A stretch of 64,000 nucleotides of DNA from CAVRQM01 sp963732775 (GTDB lineage: Bacteria > Pseudomonadota > Alphaproteobacteria > Acetobacterales > Acetobacteraceae): NCBI GenBank assembly GCA_963732775.1, contig CAVTAR010000003.1, positions 62,001-126,000 on the forward strand, written 5' to 3'. Within the stretch, counting starts at the first letter, position 1, and the number at the start of each line of letters is the position of its first letter. Shown here piece after piece: positions 30,575-41,200 of this stretch. The notes beneath the pieces are model-generated. The model made no database searches. It saw only the letters and a list, made by a program, of their open reading frames with translations, and had not been told where the DNA came from. A program made the position numbers and the translations under genes.

Positions 30575-31774
30575 GTGCCGGCATTCGCCTCGCGGCTCGG
30601 GCGCGCGAGGGTCGCCGCTGCCGTCGCGCAGACGATCCGCGCCCGCGCGCTGCGCGCCGCCGGCCATGACGTGCTGTTCCTCACCATCGGCGAGCCCGAC
30701 TTCGCGACCCCCCCGCACGCCATCGAGGCGGCGCACGCGGCGGCGCTGCGCGGCGAGACGAAATACCCGCCGCAGGACGGCACGCCGGCGCTGAAGGACG
30801 CGGTCGCCCGCAGGTTTTCCCGTGACCACGGGCTGCACTACGGGCCTGACGAGATCGTCGTGGGCAACGGCGGCAAGCAGGTGATCTTCGACGCGCTGCT
30901 CGCCACCGTCGAGCGCGGCTGCGAGGTGCTGATCCCGTCGCCGTACTGGTCCGCCTACGCGCTGATGACCGAGGTGGTCGACGGCACGCCGGTGTTCGTC
31001 TCCTGCCCGGAGAACAACGGCTTCCGGCCCCGGCCCGAGGACATCGATGCCGCGATCACGCCGGCGACGCGCTGGCTGGTGCTGAACTCGCCCAACAACC
31101 CGACCGGCGCCGTGCTGTCGCGCGACGACCTCGCGGCGATCGCCGACGTGCTTCGGCGGCACCCGCATGTCTGGGTCATGGTCGACGACATGTATGGGCG
31201 CCTCGTCTACGACGCGGGCCACGCCACGCTGGCGGCCGTCGCGCCGGACCTCGCCGGGCGCACGCTGACCATCAGCGGGGTGTCCAAGACCTACGCCATG
31301 ACCGGCTGGCGCATCGGCTTCGGCGCCGGGCCCGCACCCCTGATCCGCGCCATGGCCAACATGCAGGGGCAGGCCACGGCGGGCGTCTCCAGCGTGGGCC
31401 AGGCAGCGGCCGCGGCCGCGCTCGACGGGCCGCAGCACGAGGTCGGCGAGCAGGTGGCCCGCTATCGCGCCCGCCGCGACCTGCTGGTCGGTGCGCTCGA
31501 CGCCATCCCCGGCATTACCTGCCACCGGCCCGAGGGCGCGTTCTACGTCTTTCCCTCGATCGCCGGCTGCATCGGCCGCACCAGCGCGGGCGGCCACCCG
31601 ATCGACACCGACGAGGCTTTCGCCACCGCCTTGCTGGAGGAGGCGCACGTCGCCGTGGTGCATGGCGCGGCGTTCGGCATGAGCCCCTATCTGCGCCTCA
31701 GCTACGCCACCGACGAGACGACGCTCGCGCGGGCGGCGGGGCGGATCGGGGACTTCGTATCGGGACTGCGGTGA
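30575..31774 (+). CDS. Class I aminotransferase (copy 2, tandem paralogue)
   Basis: A 399-residue paralogue of the preceding gene, starting with GTG two bases after its stop. VLFLTIGEPDFATPPHA, NSPNNPTGAVLS and VSKTYAMTGWRIGF keep all cofactor residues. The same tail motif CHRPEGAFYVFPS is present in both. The pair are clearly duplicates but have diverged enough (including around the substrate loop) to suggest different substrates. It overlaps the following GNAT gene by four bases (GTGA). Confidence 0.87.
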   Translation: MPAFASRLGRARVAAAVAQTIRARALRAAGHDVLFLTIGEPDFATPPHAIEAAHAAALRGETKYPPQDGTPALKDAVARRFSRDHGLHYGPDEIVVGNGGKQVIFDALLATVERGCEVLIPSPYWSAYALMTEVVDGTPVFVSCPENNGFRPRPEDIDAAITPATRWLVLNSPNNPTGAVLSRDDLAAIADVLRRHPHVWVMVDDMYGRLVYDAGHATLAAVAPDLAGRTLTISGVSKTYAMTGWRIGFGAGPAPLIRAMANMQGQATAGVSSVGQAAAAAALDGPQHEVGEQVARYRARRDLLVGALDAIPGITCHRPEGAFYVFPSIAGCIGRTSAGGHPIDTDEAFATALLEEAHVAVVHGAAFGMSPYLRLSYATDETTLARAAGRIGDFVSGLR

Positions 31775-32814
31775 CCGACGTGCTCCTGCGAGCGGCTCGG
31801 GACGAAGATGCCGACGGCATCATCAGCGTCGTCTCTGGCTGCTGGGGCGAGTATCCGGGCTGCGTCACCGACATCGACGGCGAGGCGCCGGAATTGCGCG
31901 CGCTCGCCAGCCATCTCGCGGCGCGCGGCGGCGCGGGGTGGGTAGCGGAGATGGCCGGTGCCGTCGGCGGCCTGGTCGCGTGCTGGCCGCTCGAAGACGA
32001 CGCATGGGAGGTCGGCAAGATGTACGTCGACGCCACCCTGCGCGGCACGGGCGCGGCGACGGCGCTGCTGCGCGCGGCCGAGGAACACGCGCGCGAACAC
32101 GGCGCGACGGCGTTGAAACTCTGGAGCGACACGCGCTTCAACCGTGCGCACGCCTTCTACGAGAAGCACGGCTTCCTGCGCGCCGGGCCGATCCGGTCCC
32201 TGGACGACAGGAGCCACTCCATCGAGTTCGGCTATGCCAAGCCGTTGCGCGGCGTGGCGGTGCGGGCGCTCGACGCGGCGGCCGCGGGCTCCGCGGTGCG
32301 GCCGCTTGCGGCATTGCTGGTGGCGTGCGTGGACGCAGGCGCCTCGATCTCGTTCCTGCCGCCCATGCCCCGCGACATTGCACGCGCATTCTGGGAGCGG
32401 GCGGCGACCGCGGTCGCGACCGGGCGGCGCCTCCTGCTGGTCGCCTGGCACGAGGGACGCCTCGCCGGGACCGTGACGCTCGACCTCGACACGCCGGCGA
32501 ACCAGCCGCACCGGGCCGAGGTGCAGAAGCTGATGGTCCACCCGTCCGCTCGCCGGCACGGTATCGCGACGGCGCTGATGGCCGCCGCGCACGAAGCGGC
32601 CGCCACGGCCGGGCGCACGCTGCTGACGCTCGACACCCGCGCCGGCGACGCGGCCGAGGCGCTGTACCGGGCGCTGGGCTATGTCGAGGCGGGGCGCATC
32701 CCGGACTACGCGCTGAGCGCGGACGGCACGACGCACGACACGGTGCTGTTCTGGAAATGGCTGGTCAGGCCCAGTACGGCGGACTCCCCACCGTTGCGCG
32801 AAAATAGTCGATGA
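31771..32814 (+). CDS. Protein with two GNAT acetyltransferase domains
   Basis: A 347-residue fusion. Domain 1 (about 1-150) has the acetyl-CoA loop VDATLRGTGAATALLRAAEE and the FYEKHGF tail; domain 2 (about 170-330) has VHPSARRHGIATALMAAAHE and YRALGYVEAG. Start GTG at 31771 overlaps the aminotransferase stop, so the three genes form an operon, possibly acetylating an amino acid or amine made by the aminotransferases (inference). Its last 50 bases overlap the end of the LysR gene on the other strand. Confidence 0.8.
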   Translation: MTDVLLRAARDEDADGIISVVSGCWGEYPGCVTDIDGEAPELRALASHLAARGGAGWVAEMAGAVGGLVACWPLEDDAWEVGKMYVDATLRGTGAATALLRAAEEHAREHGATALKLWSDTRFNRAHAFYEKHGFLRAGPIRSLDDRSHSIEFGYAKPLRGVAVRALDAAAAGSAVRPLAALLVACVDAGASISFLPPMPRDIARAFWERAATAVATGRRLLLVAWHEGRLAGTVTLDLDTPANQPHRAEVQKLMVHPSARRHGIATALMAAAHEAAATAGRTLLTLDTRAGDAAEALYRALGYVEAGRIPDYALSADGTTHDTVLFWKWLVRPSTADSPPLRENSR

Positions 32815-33685
32815 AGGCGCGCACCTTCGGCGCCACCACCTTCTTCGGCGCATACACCGCCCAGATCGCCTGATCGCCGGCGTGCTGGAGGCTCGCCTCC
32901 CACCCGGCCAGCAGCGGCAGCAGGCGGCCGGCATCGAGATCCGGGCGCACCAGCCAGTCCGGCAGCAGGGCGACACCCAGGCCGGCCAGCGCCGCCTCGT
33001 GCAGCGCGTCGGAGTTGTTCGCCGTGACCCGCCCGGCCACGCCGACGGCGACGCTCTCGCCGGCGCGGGCAAAATGCCAGACGCGGGACGGCAGCAGCGA
33101 GAACGGCAGGCACTCCACCCGCAGCAGGTCGTGCGGGTGCTCGAGCGGCCCCGCCCCCGCCAGGAAGCCGGGCGCTGCGCACAGCACCCGCCGGTGCGCC
33201 GCGAGCTTGCGCGCGACCAGGGAGGAGGCCGGCAGGGCGCCGATGCGAATGGCGAGGTCGGCGCCCTCGGCGATCAGGTCGACCACGGCGTCGGACAGCG
33301 TCAGGTCGACCCGCACCTCGGCGTGCGCGGCCAGGAAGTCCGGCAGGTGCGGCAGCACGTGGCGGCGGCCGAACACCACCGGCGCGTTGAGCCGCAGCAG
33401 CCCCTGTGGGCGGTCGTTCAGCGCGGCCAGCGCCTGCCAGGTGTCGTCAAAATCGGCGGTCAGCCGGCGCGCCTCGGCGAGCAGGGATTGTCCGACCTCG
33501 GTCAGGTGCAGCCGGCGGGTCGAACGGTTGAACAGCGCCGCGCCGAGTTCAGCCTCCAGCAACGCGACGGCGCGCGAGACGGTGGAGACCTTGCAATGCC
33601 GCTCCTCGGCGGCGCGGGAGAAGCTGCCGAGCTCGGCGGCGCGGATGAACAGGCGCAGCCCACCCAGATCGTCGATCGCGCCCAT
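32765..33685 (-). CDS. LysR family transcriptional regulator
   Basis: A 306-residue LysR regulator. The winged helix is residues 5-62 (LFIRAAELGSFSRAAEERH then VSTVSRAVALLEAELG), and the effector domain follows with RIGALPASSLVARKL and GRVTANNSDALHEAALAGLG. It is divergent from the double-cupin gene starting at 33782, so it probably controls that gene from the 96-base spacer. The longer ORF upstream in the same frame is discarded because it runs over the spacer and the neighbour. Confidence 0.88.
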   Translation of the reverse strand: MGAIDDLGGLRLFIRAAELGSFSRAAEERHCKVSTVSRAVALLEAELGAALFNRSTRRLHLTEVGQSLLAEARRLTADFDDTWQALAALNDRPQGLLRLNAPVVFGRRHVLPHLPDFLAAHAEVRVDLTLSDAVVDLIAEGADLAIRIGALPASSLVARKLAAHRRVLCAAPGFLAGAGPLEHPHDLLRVECLPFSLLPSRVWHFARAGESVAVGVAGRVTANNSDALHEAALAGLGVALLPDWLVRPDLDAGRLLPLLAGWEASLQHAGDQAIWAVYAPKKVVAPKVRAFIDYFRATVGSPPYWA

Positions 33686-33781
33686 CCTGCCCCCGATTGC
33701 AAAAGTAACTTGCCCGATCGGAGTCTTCAATCGTCGCGCGATCGGGTGGATGTCTGGATGGTCAAAACCGAGGAGGCCGAC

Positions 33782-34741
33782 ATGGACGACAGCCACTTGA
33801 TCGAGCGCCCGACCGCCGACTTGACCCAATCCGACCTGACCCTGTCCGAGGATGCGGAGTGGTTCGAGTACAGCAAGGCGGCCAACCCGATCCGGCCCAG
33901 CCTGACGCCCCGGATCCCGTATCACGTCTTCCCGGCATCGCTGCACGCGGGGGCGCAGACCGGCGTGACCCCGCTCGACCTGAGCGAGGCGCTGCGCTGC
34001 GCCGGGCCGGCGACCAGCCCCGGCCTGCTCGCGAGCTTCGTGCGCATCGCCGCCGGCGACACGCTCGACCTGGCACCGCGCGCCACCTCGCAACTGCTCT
34101 ACGTGATCCGCGGCGGCGGGCGCACCCGCATCGCAGGCACCCCCGACATCGCCTGGGCCGAGGGCGACGTGCTGGCGCTGCCCGGCGGCACGCCCGCGCG
34201 GCACATGGCCGAGCGCGACGCGGCATTCTACGCGGTGGATGACTCGCCGCTGCTGGCCTATCTCGGCGTGCAAGTCGAGCAGCCGCGCTTCACGCCCACG
34301 CTATATCCCGCGGCGCGCAATGCCTCCGAGCTCGCGGCCATCGCCGCCCAGCCGGGGGCGGCCGAGCGCAGCCGCATCAGCGTGCTGCTGGGCAACCGGC
34401 ACTTCGCCGGCACGCGCACGATCACCCAGACGCTGTGGGCGATGTACGGGCTGCTGCCGGTGGGCTCCTCGCAGAAGCCGCACCGGCACCAGTCGGTGGC
34501 GCTCGACTACATCATCGACTGCGCGCCCGGGTGCTACAGCCTGGTGGGCTACGACCTGGACGCGGATGGCACGATCCGCGATGCGCACCGGGTGGAGTGG
34601 GAGGCGGGGATCGCCTTCGTGACACCGCCTGGCGCCTGGCACTCGCACCACAACGAGAGCGGCCTGGAGGCGCACCTGCTGCCGATCCAGGACGCCGGGC
34701 TGCAGACCTACCTCCGCTCGCTGGATATCCGGTTCAGCTGA
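33782..34741 (+). CDS. Bicupin protein (gentisate dioxygenase-like fold)
   Basis: A 319-residue protein with two cupin domains. Domain 1 has RATSQLLYVIRGGGRTRI and GDVLALPGG, without the usual histidines. Domain 2 has KPHRHQSVALDYIIDC and TPPGAWHSHHNES, with a full metal site, similar to gentisate/1-hydroxy-2-naphthoate dioxygenase-type proteins. Start ATG at 33782 is set by GAGGAGG five bases upstream rather than the ATG at 33758. Probably a ring-cleavage or related metal enzyme controlled by the divergent LysR gene. Substrate unknown. Confidence 0.7.
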   Translation: MDDSHLIERPTADLTQSDLTLSEDAEWFEYSKAANPIRPSLTPRIPYHVFPASLHAGAQTGVTPLDLSEALRCAGPATSPGLLASFVRIAAGDTLDLAPRATSQLLYVIRGGGRTRIAGTPDIAWAEGDVLALPGGTPARHMAERDAAFYAVDDSPLLAYLGVQVEQPRFTPTLYPAARNASELAAIAAQPGAAERSRISVLLGNRHFAGTRTITQTLWAMYGLLPVGSSQKPHRHQSVALDYIIDCAPGCYSLVGYDLDADGTIRDAHRVEWEAGIAFVTPPGAWHSHHNESGLEAHLLPIQDAGLQTYLRSLDIRFS

Positions 34742-34771
34742 ACCAGGACGTCCAGCCTGGACCAGCCCGCG

Positions 34772-35239
34772 TTACGCCAGCTCCCTCGCCGCCTGCATCA
34801 CCGCCGCCGCGTGGCCGTCCACCTTCACTTTCGGCCACACGTGCGCGACCCGGCCATCCTTGTCGATCAGGAACGTCGTGCGCTCCATCCCCATGTACTT
34901 GCGGCCGTACATCGACTTCTCGCCCCAGACGCCATAGGCCTCGGCCACGTTCGTGGCCTGGTCGGAGGCCAGCGGGAACCGCAGCCCGTATTTCTCGGCG
35001 AACTTCTCGATCGGCGGCATCGCGTCCTTGGACACGCCGATCACGTCGAGCCCGGCATGGCTCAGTTGCGGCAACGCCTCCTGGAACGCGCAGGCCTGCT
35101 TGGTGCAGCCGGGCGTGTCCGCCTTCGGGTAGAAGTACAGCACGAAAGGCCGCCCGCGCTGCCCGGCGAGGCTGACGCGCCGCCCGAAGCTGGCCGGCAT
35201 CGCGAAGTCCGGCGCTATGTCGCCCGCCTGTACGCTCAT
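34772..35239 (-). CDS. bcp: Peroxiredoxin, BCP/PrxQ type
   Basis: A 155-residue thiol peroxidase. The peroxidatic Cys45 and resolving Cys50 are in DTPGCTKQAC, the C-x4-C pattern of atypical 2-Cys PrxQ. It reduces peroxides using thioredoxin. The start ATG overlaps the stop of glnE upstream (ATGA), a gene pairing common in alphaproteobacteria. Confidence 0.94.
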   Translation of the reverse strand: MSVQAGDIAPDFAMPASFGRRVSLAGQRGRPFVLYFYPKADTPGCTKQACAFQEALPQLSHAGLDVIGVSKDAMPPIEKFAEKYGLRFPLASDQATNVAEAYGVWGEKSMYGRKYMGMERTTFLIDKDGRVAHVWPKVKVDGHAAAVMQAARELA

Positions 35240-38196
35240 TCGATATCCTCCAGCCGTACCGGCCCGACATGGCGCAGGAACGAGGCCCGCACCTCGTCCG
35301 CCAGCGCCTCCAACCTGGCACGCAGACCGGCGAGGTCAACCGCGTCGACCCCGGCCGCGCGCGCCGCATGCAGCAGTGCTGCCAGCGACGCGCCGGCAGG
35401 GTCGTGAGCGCCCTGGCCCTGCGTCAGCCGCAGCAGGCCGAGTACGGTGCGCCAGACGAGGTCGGCGTGGGCGAGCCGCATCGCCTCCCCGGCCGGCAGC
35501 GCGCCAGCCTCGGCCAGCAGGCGCAGCGCCTCGCCGGTGCCGGGGCTGAGCGGCGGCGGCGCGCGGCGGGCGTGGACCAGTTGCAGCGCCTGGGCGATGA
35601 ACTCGCATTCCACCAGGCCGCCCGGCCGCAGCTTCGCATCGTGCAGCGCGAAGGGCGGTCCGGGCGGCCGCGCGTCGCGCCACAGCCGCGCCCGCATCGC
35701 CGCCGCGTCGGCACGCAACCTTTCCGGCTCGCCCGCCCCGGCCAGCGCCGCGCGGATCGCGGCCTCAACCCTGCCCGCCAGCACCGCGCCGCCGGCGGCG
35801 ACCCGCGCCCGCGTGAGCGCCATGCGCTCCCAGGTCCAGGCCTCGCCGCCCGCTGCTGCGGAAGCGGGCCGATGATAGCGCTCGAAGGCAGCCAGCGAGA
35901 CCGCCACGGGGCCCTTGTTGCCGGATGGGCGCAGCCGCATGTCCACCGCATACAGCGCGCCGCCCGCGTCCGGCGCGGTCAGCGCCGCGACGAAGCCGTG
36001 CACCGCGCGGATGAACCACTGGCTGGCCGCGAGCGGGCGCGGCCCGTCGCTCTGGCCCACCTCCGCCGGATGGTCGTAGACCAGCATCAGGTCGAGGTCG
36101 GAGCCGGCCATCATCTCGCGGCCGCCCGCCTTGCCCAGCACCACGACGACGATGTCCCCGCCGGGCACCCGGCCATGCCGGCGCGCCATGTCGGCCAGGA
36201 CCGCCGGTAGCAGCGCGCCGATCGCGGCGTCGGCCAGCGCGGAGCGCCCGCGCCCCGCCGCATCGGCGTCGAGGCGGCCTTCCAGCGTGGCGACACTGAG
36301 CGAGAAATCCTCCTCGCGCACGGTCCGCCGGACCAGTGCGATGCAGTCCTCCAGCCCGCGCGCGTCGACCAGCCGGCGCGCCAGCCGCGGTGCCACCTCC
36401 TCGCCGTTCGTGGTCGCGAGCAACCCCTCCAGCGCCGCGGGCGTGCTGGCCAAGTGCTCGCCGAGGAAGGGCGCGGCGCCCAGCACGTCGGCCACGCGGT
36501 CCAGCAGATGCGGGTTGCGCTGGAACAGCGACAGCGGCTGCACGCCGGCCGGCAGGCTCGCGAGCAGCCGGTCGAACCGCGCGAGCGCCGCGCCCGGCTG
36601 CGTCTGCCGCGCGAGTGCCCGCAGCAGCGGCGGCAGGACGGTGTCGAGCAGCCCCCGCGCCCGCTCGCTGCGCAACGCGCGCGGCCGGCCGGCCTGCCAC
36701 GATCCGATCGCCGCCAGCGCCGCCTCGGGCGCCGCGAAGCCGAGCCCGGCGAGCCCGGCCGCGGTGACGGGCGGCGACGGACCAGCCGGTTCCGCGCCGT
36801 CCTCGGGCACCAGGGTGAAGAACGCGCCGAACCGGCGCTGCACCCGGCGCAGATGCGTCAGCAGGCGATCGGCGAAGCCGGCGGCATCGTCGAACCCCAT
36901 GAACAGGGCGAACCGCGCCACCCCCGCAGGCGTGTCCGGCAGGGTGTGGGTCTGGCGGTCGGCGACCATCTGCAGCCGGTGTTCGGCACGCCGCAGGAAC
37001 CGATAGGCGGCGGCGAGCTCGGCGGCCGCGCGCAGCGGCAGGTGGCCGGCGCGGGCCAGCAGGCGCAGCCCCGCCACGGTGCGCCGCGTTCGCAGCGCCG
37101 GGTCGCGGCCGCCCCAGACGAGCTGCAACGTCTGCACGATGAACTCGATCTCGCGGATGCCGCCCTCGCCGAGCTTCAGGTCGTGCCCGGCGAGCGCCTC
37201 GAGGGGGTCGCCGCCGGTGGCCAGGCGCGTGCCCTTGTGCGCGTCGATGCGCTGCTTCATCGCGTGCAGGTCGGCGATCGCGGCGAAGTCGAGCCCGCGC
37301 CGCCAGACGAACGGGCGGATCGCGTCGAGGAAATGCTGCCCCAGCGCCAGGTCCCCGGCCGCCGGGCGCGCCCGCAGCATGGCCGCCCGCTCCCAGGTCT
37401 GCCCCATGCCCTCGTAATAGGTGATGGCGGTGGTGATGGCGACGCTGGGCGGGGTCGCGGCCGGGTCCGGGCGCAGCCGCAGGTCGGTGCGGAACACGTA
37501 GCCGTCGGCGTCGCGGGCCTCCAGCAGGGTCACGACGGTGCGCGCGATTCGTGCAAAGATGAAACCGGAGGATTCCGCCAGCCCCGCCTCCGGGTCGTGG
37601 AGCAGGACGAGGTCGACATCGCTGGAGTAGTTGAGTTCGCCCGCCCCGAGCTTGCCCATCGCGAGCGCCACCACGCCGCAGCCGCGCGCCGGATCCGCCG
37701 GGTCGGCGCGGCGGAGCTGGCCCGCGTGCTGCGCCACCACCACCGCGTGGCCGAGCGCCAGCCCAAGGGCCGCGTCGGCGAGGTCGGACAGGGCTCGCGT
37801 CACCCGGTCGAGCCGCCAGGCGCCGCCGATGTCGGCCAGCGCCACGGCCAGGGCCACGCGCCGCTTCGCGGCCCGCAACGCGGCGGCGACGCGCGCCTGC
37901 GGGGCATCGGGGGGCGAGGCGGCCACGGCGGCGAGCGCGGCCGCGACGACGGGCCCCGGCCCGTGTGCCGCGACCGCGCAAGCCACCTCCCATTCGCGCA
38001 CCAGCAGGTCGGCGAGGTAGTCCGAGTTGCCCCCCAGCGCGCGCAGCATCGCGGCCCCCGCCGCGGTCGCCGCCAGCCCGGCCGCGGCGGCGCCGCAGGC
38101 CGCGAAGCGCTCGGCCAGCCGGTCGGCGGCACCGGGATCGGCCGCCGCCGGCCAGCCCTGCCAGGCGCACCACGCGCTCGCGTATGGCTCGTCCAT
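35236..38196 (-). CDS. glnE: Bifunctional glutamine synthetase adenylyltransferase/deadenylylase
   Basis: A 986-residue GlnE, the usual length. Two nucleotidyltransferase domains are seen: the N-terminal (deadenylylase) with GELNYSSDVDLVLLHDPE near residue 205 and the C-terminal (adenylylase) with MMAGSDLDLMLVYDHP near residue 705. It modifies Tyr in glutamine synthetase under PII control; glnB and glnA are at 8-10 kb. Start ATG at 38196 is 17 bases from the divergent AsmA-like start. Frame is intact over nearly 3 kb, in contrast to the glnA region. Confidence 0.96.
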   Translation of the reverse strand: MDEPYASAWCAWQGWPAAADPGAADRLAERFAACGAAAAGLAATAAGAAMLRALGGNSDYLADLLVREWEVACAVAAHGPGPVVAAALAAVAASPPDAPQARVAAALRAAKRRVALAVALADIGGAWRLDRVTRALSDLADAALGLALGHAVVVAQHAGQLRRADPADPARGCGVVALAMGKLGAGELNYSSDVDLVLLHDPEAGLAESSGFIFARIARTVVTLLEARDADGYVFRTDLRLRPDPAATPPSVAITTAITYYEGMGQTWERAAMLRARPAAGDLALGQHFLDAIRPFVWRRGLDFAAIADLHAMKQRIDAHKGTRLATGGDPLEALAGHDLKLGEGGIREIEFIVQTLQLVWGGRDPALRTRRTVAGLRLLARAGHLPLRAAAELAAAYRFLRRAEHRLQMVADRQTHTLPDTPAGVARFALFMGFDDAAGFADRLLTHLRRVQRRFGAFFTLVPEDGAEPAGPSPPVTAAGLAGLGFAAPEAALAAIGSWQAGRPRALRSERARGLLDTVLPPLLRALARQTQPGAALARFDRLLASLPAGVQPLSLFQRNPHLLDRVADVLGAAPFLGEHLASTPAALEGLLATTNGEEVAPRLARRLVDARGLEDCIALVRRTVREEDFSLSVATLEGRLDADAAGRGRSALADAAIGALLPAVLADMARRHGRVPGGDIVVVVLGKAGGREMMAGSDLDLMLVYDHPAEVGQSDGPRPLAASQWFIRAVHGFVAALTAPDAGGALYAVDMRLRPSGNKGPVAVSLAAFERYHRPASAAAGGEAWTWERMALTRARVAAGGAVLAGRVEAAIRAALAGAGEPERLRADAAAMRARLWRDARPPGPPFALHDAKLRPGGLVECEFIAQALQLVHARRAPPPLSPGTGEALRLLAEAGALPAGEAMRLAHADLVWRTVLGLLRLTQGQGAHDPAGASLAALLHAARAAGVDAVDLAGLRARLEALADEVRASFLRHVGPVRLEDIE

Positions 38197-38213
38197 CCGG
38201 GCGGACGCTGCGC

Positions 38214-41200
38214 GTGAGCGCGATCCCGGGTCAAGGCGGGGCCGCCGCGAGGGCCTGGTCGAGCGGCGCAGGGGCGGCCGGACGCCTGCTCCAGGTGCTC
38301 GCCCGGCTGCTCATGGTGCTGCTGCTCGCGCTCGTGGCCGCAGTGCTGGCCCTGGCGTGGCGGCTCGATCGCGGCCCGATCCGGCTGCCCTGGTTGGCCC
38401 ACCGCCTCGAGGCCGCGGCGGCCGAGCGCGGCATCCCCATCCGGGTCGGCCGGGTCGAGCTCGCCTGGGCCGGCTTTCGTGCCGCCGCCGACGCCCCCCT
38501 CGAAGTCGCGGTGGCGGAGGTGCGCAGCCTGGTCGCCGACCGGGGCGGGATGCCGCTGCTCCGCCTCGGCCGCGCCCAGGCGAGCGTCGCGCTGCCGCCG
38601 CTGCTCACGGGGCGCATCGTGCCGCGCACGCTGCGCGTCGAAGGGCTGCGCGCCGACCTCGCCCGCCAGGCCGACGGCACGATCACGCTCGGACTGCCCG
38701 CCGACAGCTCCGCCTCGCTCTCCGGCGCCGCGACCCAGGCGCGACAGGCGCCCCCGGCGGCGTTCGGCGGCATCGCGCCGGCTTGGCGGCAGGTGCGCGA
38801 CGTGCACCTGCACGACCTGGCGCTGGCGATCTACGACGCCCCGCTCGGCCTCGCCTGGCGCGTCGAGCGCACCGACCTGGACCTCGCGCGCGATCCCTCC
38901 GGCGTGCTGGGCGGCCACGGCACGATCGTCGTGGCCGCAGGCGAGCGCTCCGCGACGCTGACCATCGACGCCGATGGACCGCCTGGCGGGCAGGTGGGCG
39001 GGCAGGTGGGCGGGCAGGTGGGCGGGCAGGTGGGCGGGCCGGGCACCGAGCTGGTTGCCCGCCTGACCCCGTTCGACCCGGCTTGGCTGGGCGGGCTGGC
39101 CCCCGCGCTCGCCCCGCTCGGCACGCTCGACGCCACGGTGACGCTCGCCGGCCGCGTCGCCCTCGGCCGCGACCTCGCACCGACCCACTTCGCGCTCGAT
39201 CTCGCGAGCGGCCCGGGCACCGTCCATGCCGGCAGCGGGACGGCCCCGGTGCTCGCCGCCGCCGTCCACGTCGAGGGCACGCCGGCGGGCGCGGACGCCA
39301 CGGTGTCGCTGCGCACCGCGCCGCGGCCGGACGGCCCGTTCACCAACTTCGCCGCTACCGCCCGCGTCGACCCGGTCGCGGCCGGCTGGCGAGCCCGCGT
39401 GTCGGCTACCGTCGACCGCGTGGGCTTCGCCGACCTGCCGGCGCTGTGGCCGGCCGGGACCGGAGGGCCGGGCACCCGGCCCTGGATCAGCAAGAACATC
39501 GTCGCCGGCGAACTGGCGGGCGGCCGGCTCGCCCTGGGGCTCGAGCTGCCGCGCGACCTCTCCACCGTGGCACTCACCGCCATCGACGGCGCGATCGACG
39601 GCCACGACCTCGAGGTGCACTGGCTGCGCCCGGTGCCGCCCATCGTCCACGCCGAGGGGCGCCTCACCGTCACCGACCCGGACGTGATCGACATTGCTGT
39701 GCTGGGCGGCCAGCAATCCGGCGGCGGCCTGGTCTACCGCGGCGGCCGCGTGCACCTGACCGGAATCGCCGCCGACGACCAGTTCGGCGACATCGAGACG
39801 GACATCGCCGGCCCGCTCGCCGACCTGCTCGCGGTGCTGAACCACCCGCGCCTGAAGCTGCTGAGCAAGCGCCCGGTGGCGATGCAGGACCCGGCCGGGC
39901 ACGTCGCCGCCCACGTCGCGATCGGCCATCTGCCGTTGCGCGACGACGTCTCGATGGACGACCTGGCGATCCGCACGACCGCGCACTTGACCGGCGTGCA
40001 CCTGGGCGGGATCGCGGCCGGGCGCGACCTCGACGAGGGCGATCTCGACCTCTCCGCCGACAATGACGGGCTGCGCGTCGGCGGCCACGCGAGCATCGCC
40101 GGCATCCCGGCGGCGCTGAAGGTGGCCATGGATTTCCGCACCGGCCCGCCCGAGGAGATCGTGCAGGAGGTCGACGTCACCGGCACGCTCGACGCGGCGA
40201 TGCTCGCCCGCGAGGGCATCGACACGCACGGCCTGCTGTCGGGCAGCGGCAGCCTGCACGCCAACCTGCGCAGCCAGCGCGGCGGGCGCGGCGACCTGGT
40301 GGCCGATGCGGACCTCGCCGATGCCGGGCTGTCCGTGCCGGGCATCGGCTTCACCAAGCCGGCCGGGCAGCCGACGCGGGCCAGCCTGCATGTCGTGCTG
40401 GACCACGACCGGCTGGCCGCGATCGAGCGCGTGCATATCGAGGGACCGGACCTCGACGTGGACGGCCGCGCCGACGTCGCCCACGGCCGGCCCGAGGTGC
40501 TGCACATCGGCCGCCTCCACCTCGGGCCCGGCACCGAGGCGCATGGCAGCGTGCGGTTTCCCATGCGGCCCGGTCAGCCGGTCGCGGTCGAGCTGTCCGG
40601 CCCGAGCCTCGACGCCTCGGGGCCGTTCCGTGCCGCCACCAAGACCGCCGGCGGGGCAGCGCAGCCTGCGCACGAGGAGGGGCCGGGCCAGCCCTTCGTC
40701 GTCGACGCCGCGTTCGACCGCGTGCTGCTGGGAGACAACCGACGCATCGACGCCTTCCAGGCGCACGCCGAGAACGACGGCCGGGTGATCCGGGCGGCGC
40801 GCGCGACCGGCTCCGTGCAGGGGTCCGGCGCGGGCCGCGCCCCGTTCCGCCTGGCCATCGAGCCCGGTGCCGCCGGACGCCGCGTGACCGCCTCGGTGCC
40901 CGACGCCGGCGCGCTGCTGCGCACGCTGGCGGTGGCCGACAACATCGCCGGGGGCGCGCTGACGCTCGAGGCACGCTACGACGATGCGCAGCCGGCGCGC
41001 CCGCTCGCCGGCACCGCGGTGCTGGAACGCTTCCGGGTGCTGAACGCGCCGCTGGTGGCGCGCATCCTGAAGGGCGCGACGCTGTACGGCATCGTCGACT
41101 TGCTGCGCGGACCGGGGGTGGGCTTCACCAGGCTGGTCATGCCGTTCGGCTACCGCGACGACACGCTGCGCCTGACCGATGCGCGGGTGTACAGCCCGAG

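Noticed and set aside
32447..32462. TGGCACG in coding sequence as a sigma-54 site
   Set aside because: It lacks a -12 element at the right distance and lies within a GNAT gene.
38985..39032. Possible CRISPR-like short repeats
   Set aside because: The 12-bp units are contiguous without spacers and lie in a coding frame; the same goes for the 14-bp repeats at 19481. No CRISPR array or cas gene is seen.
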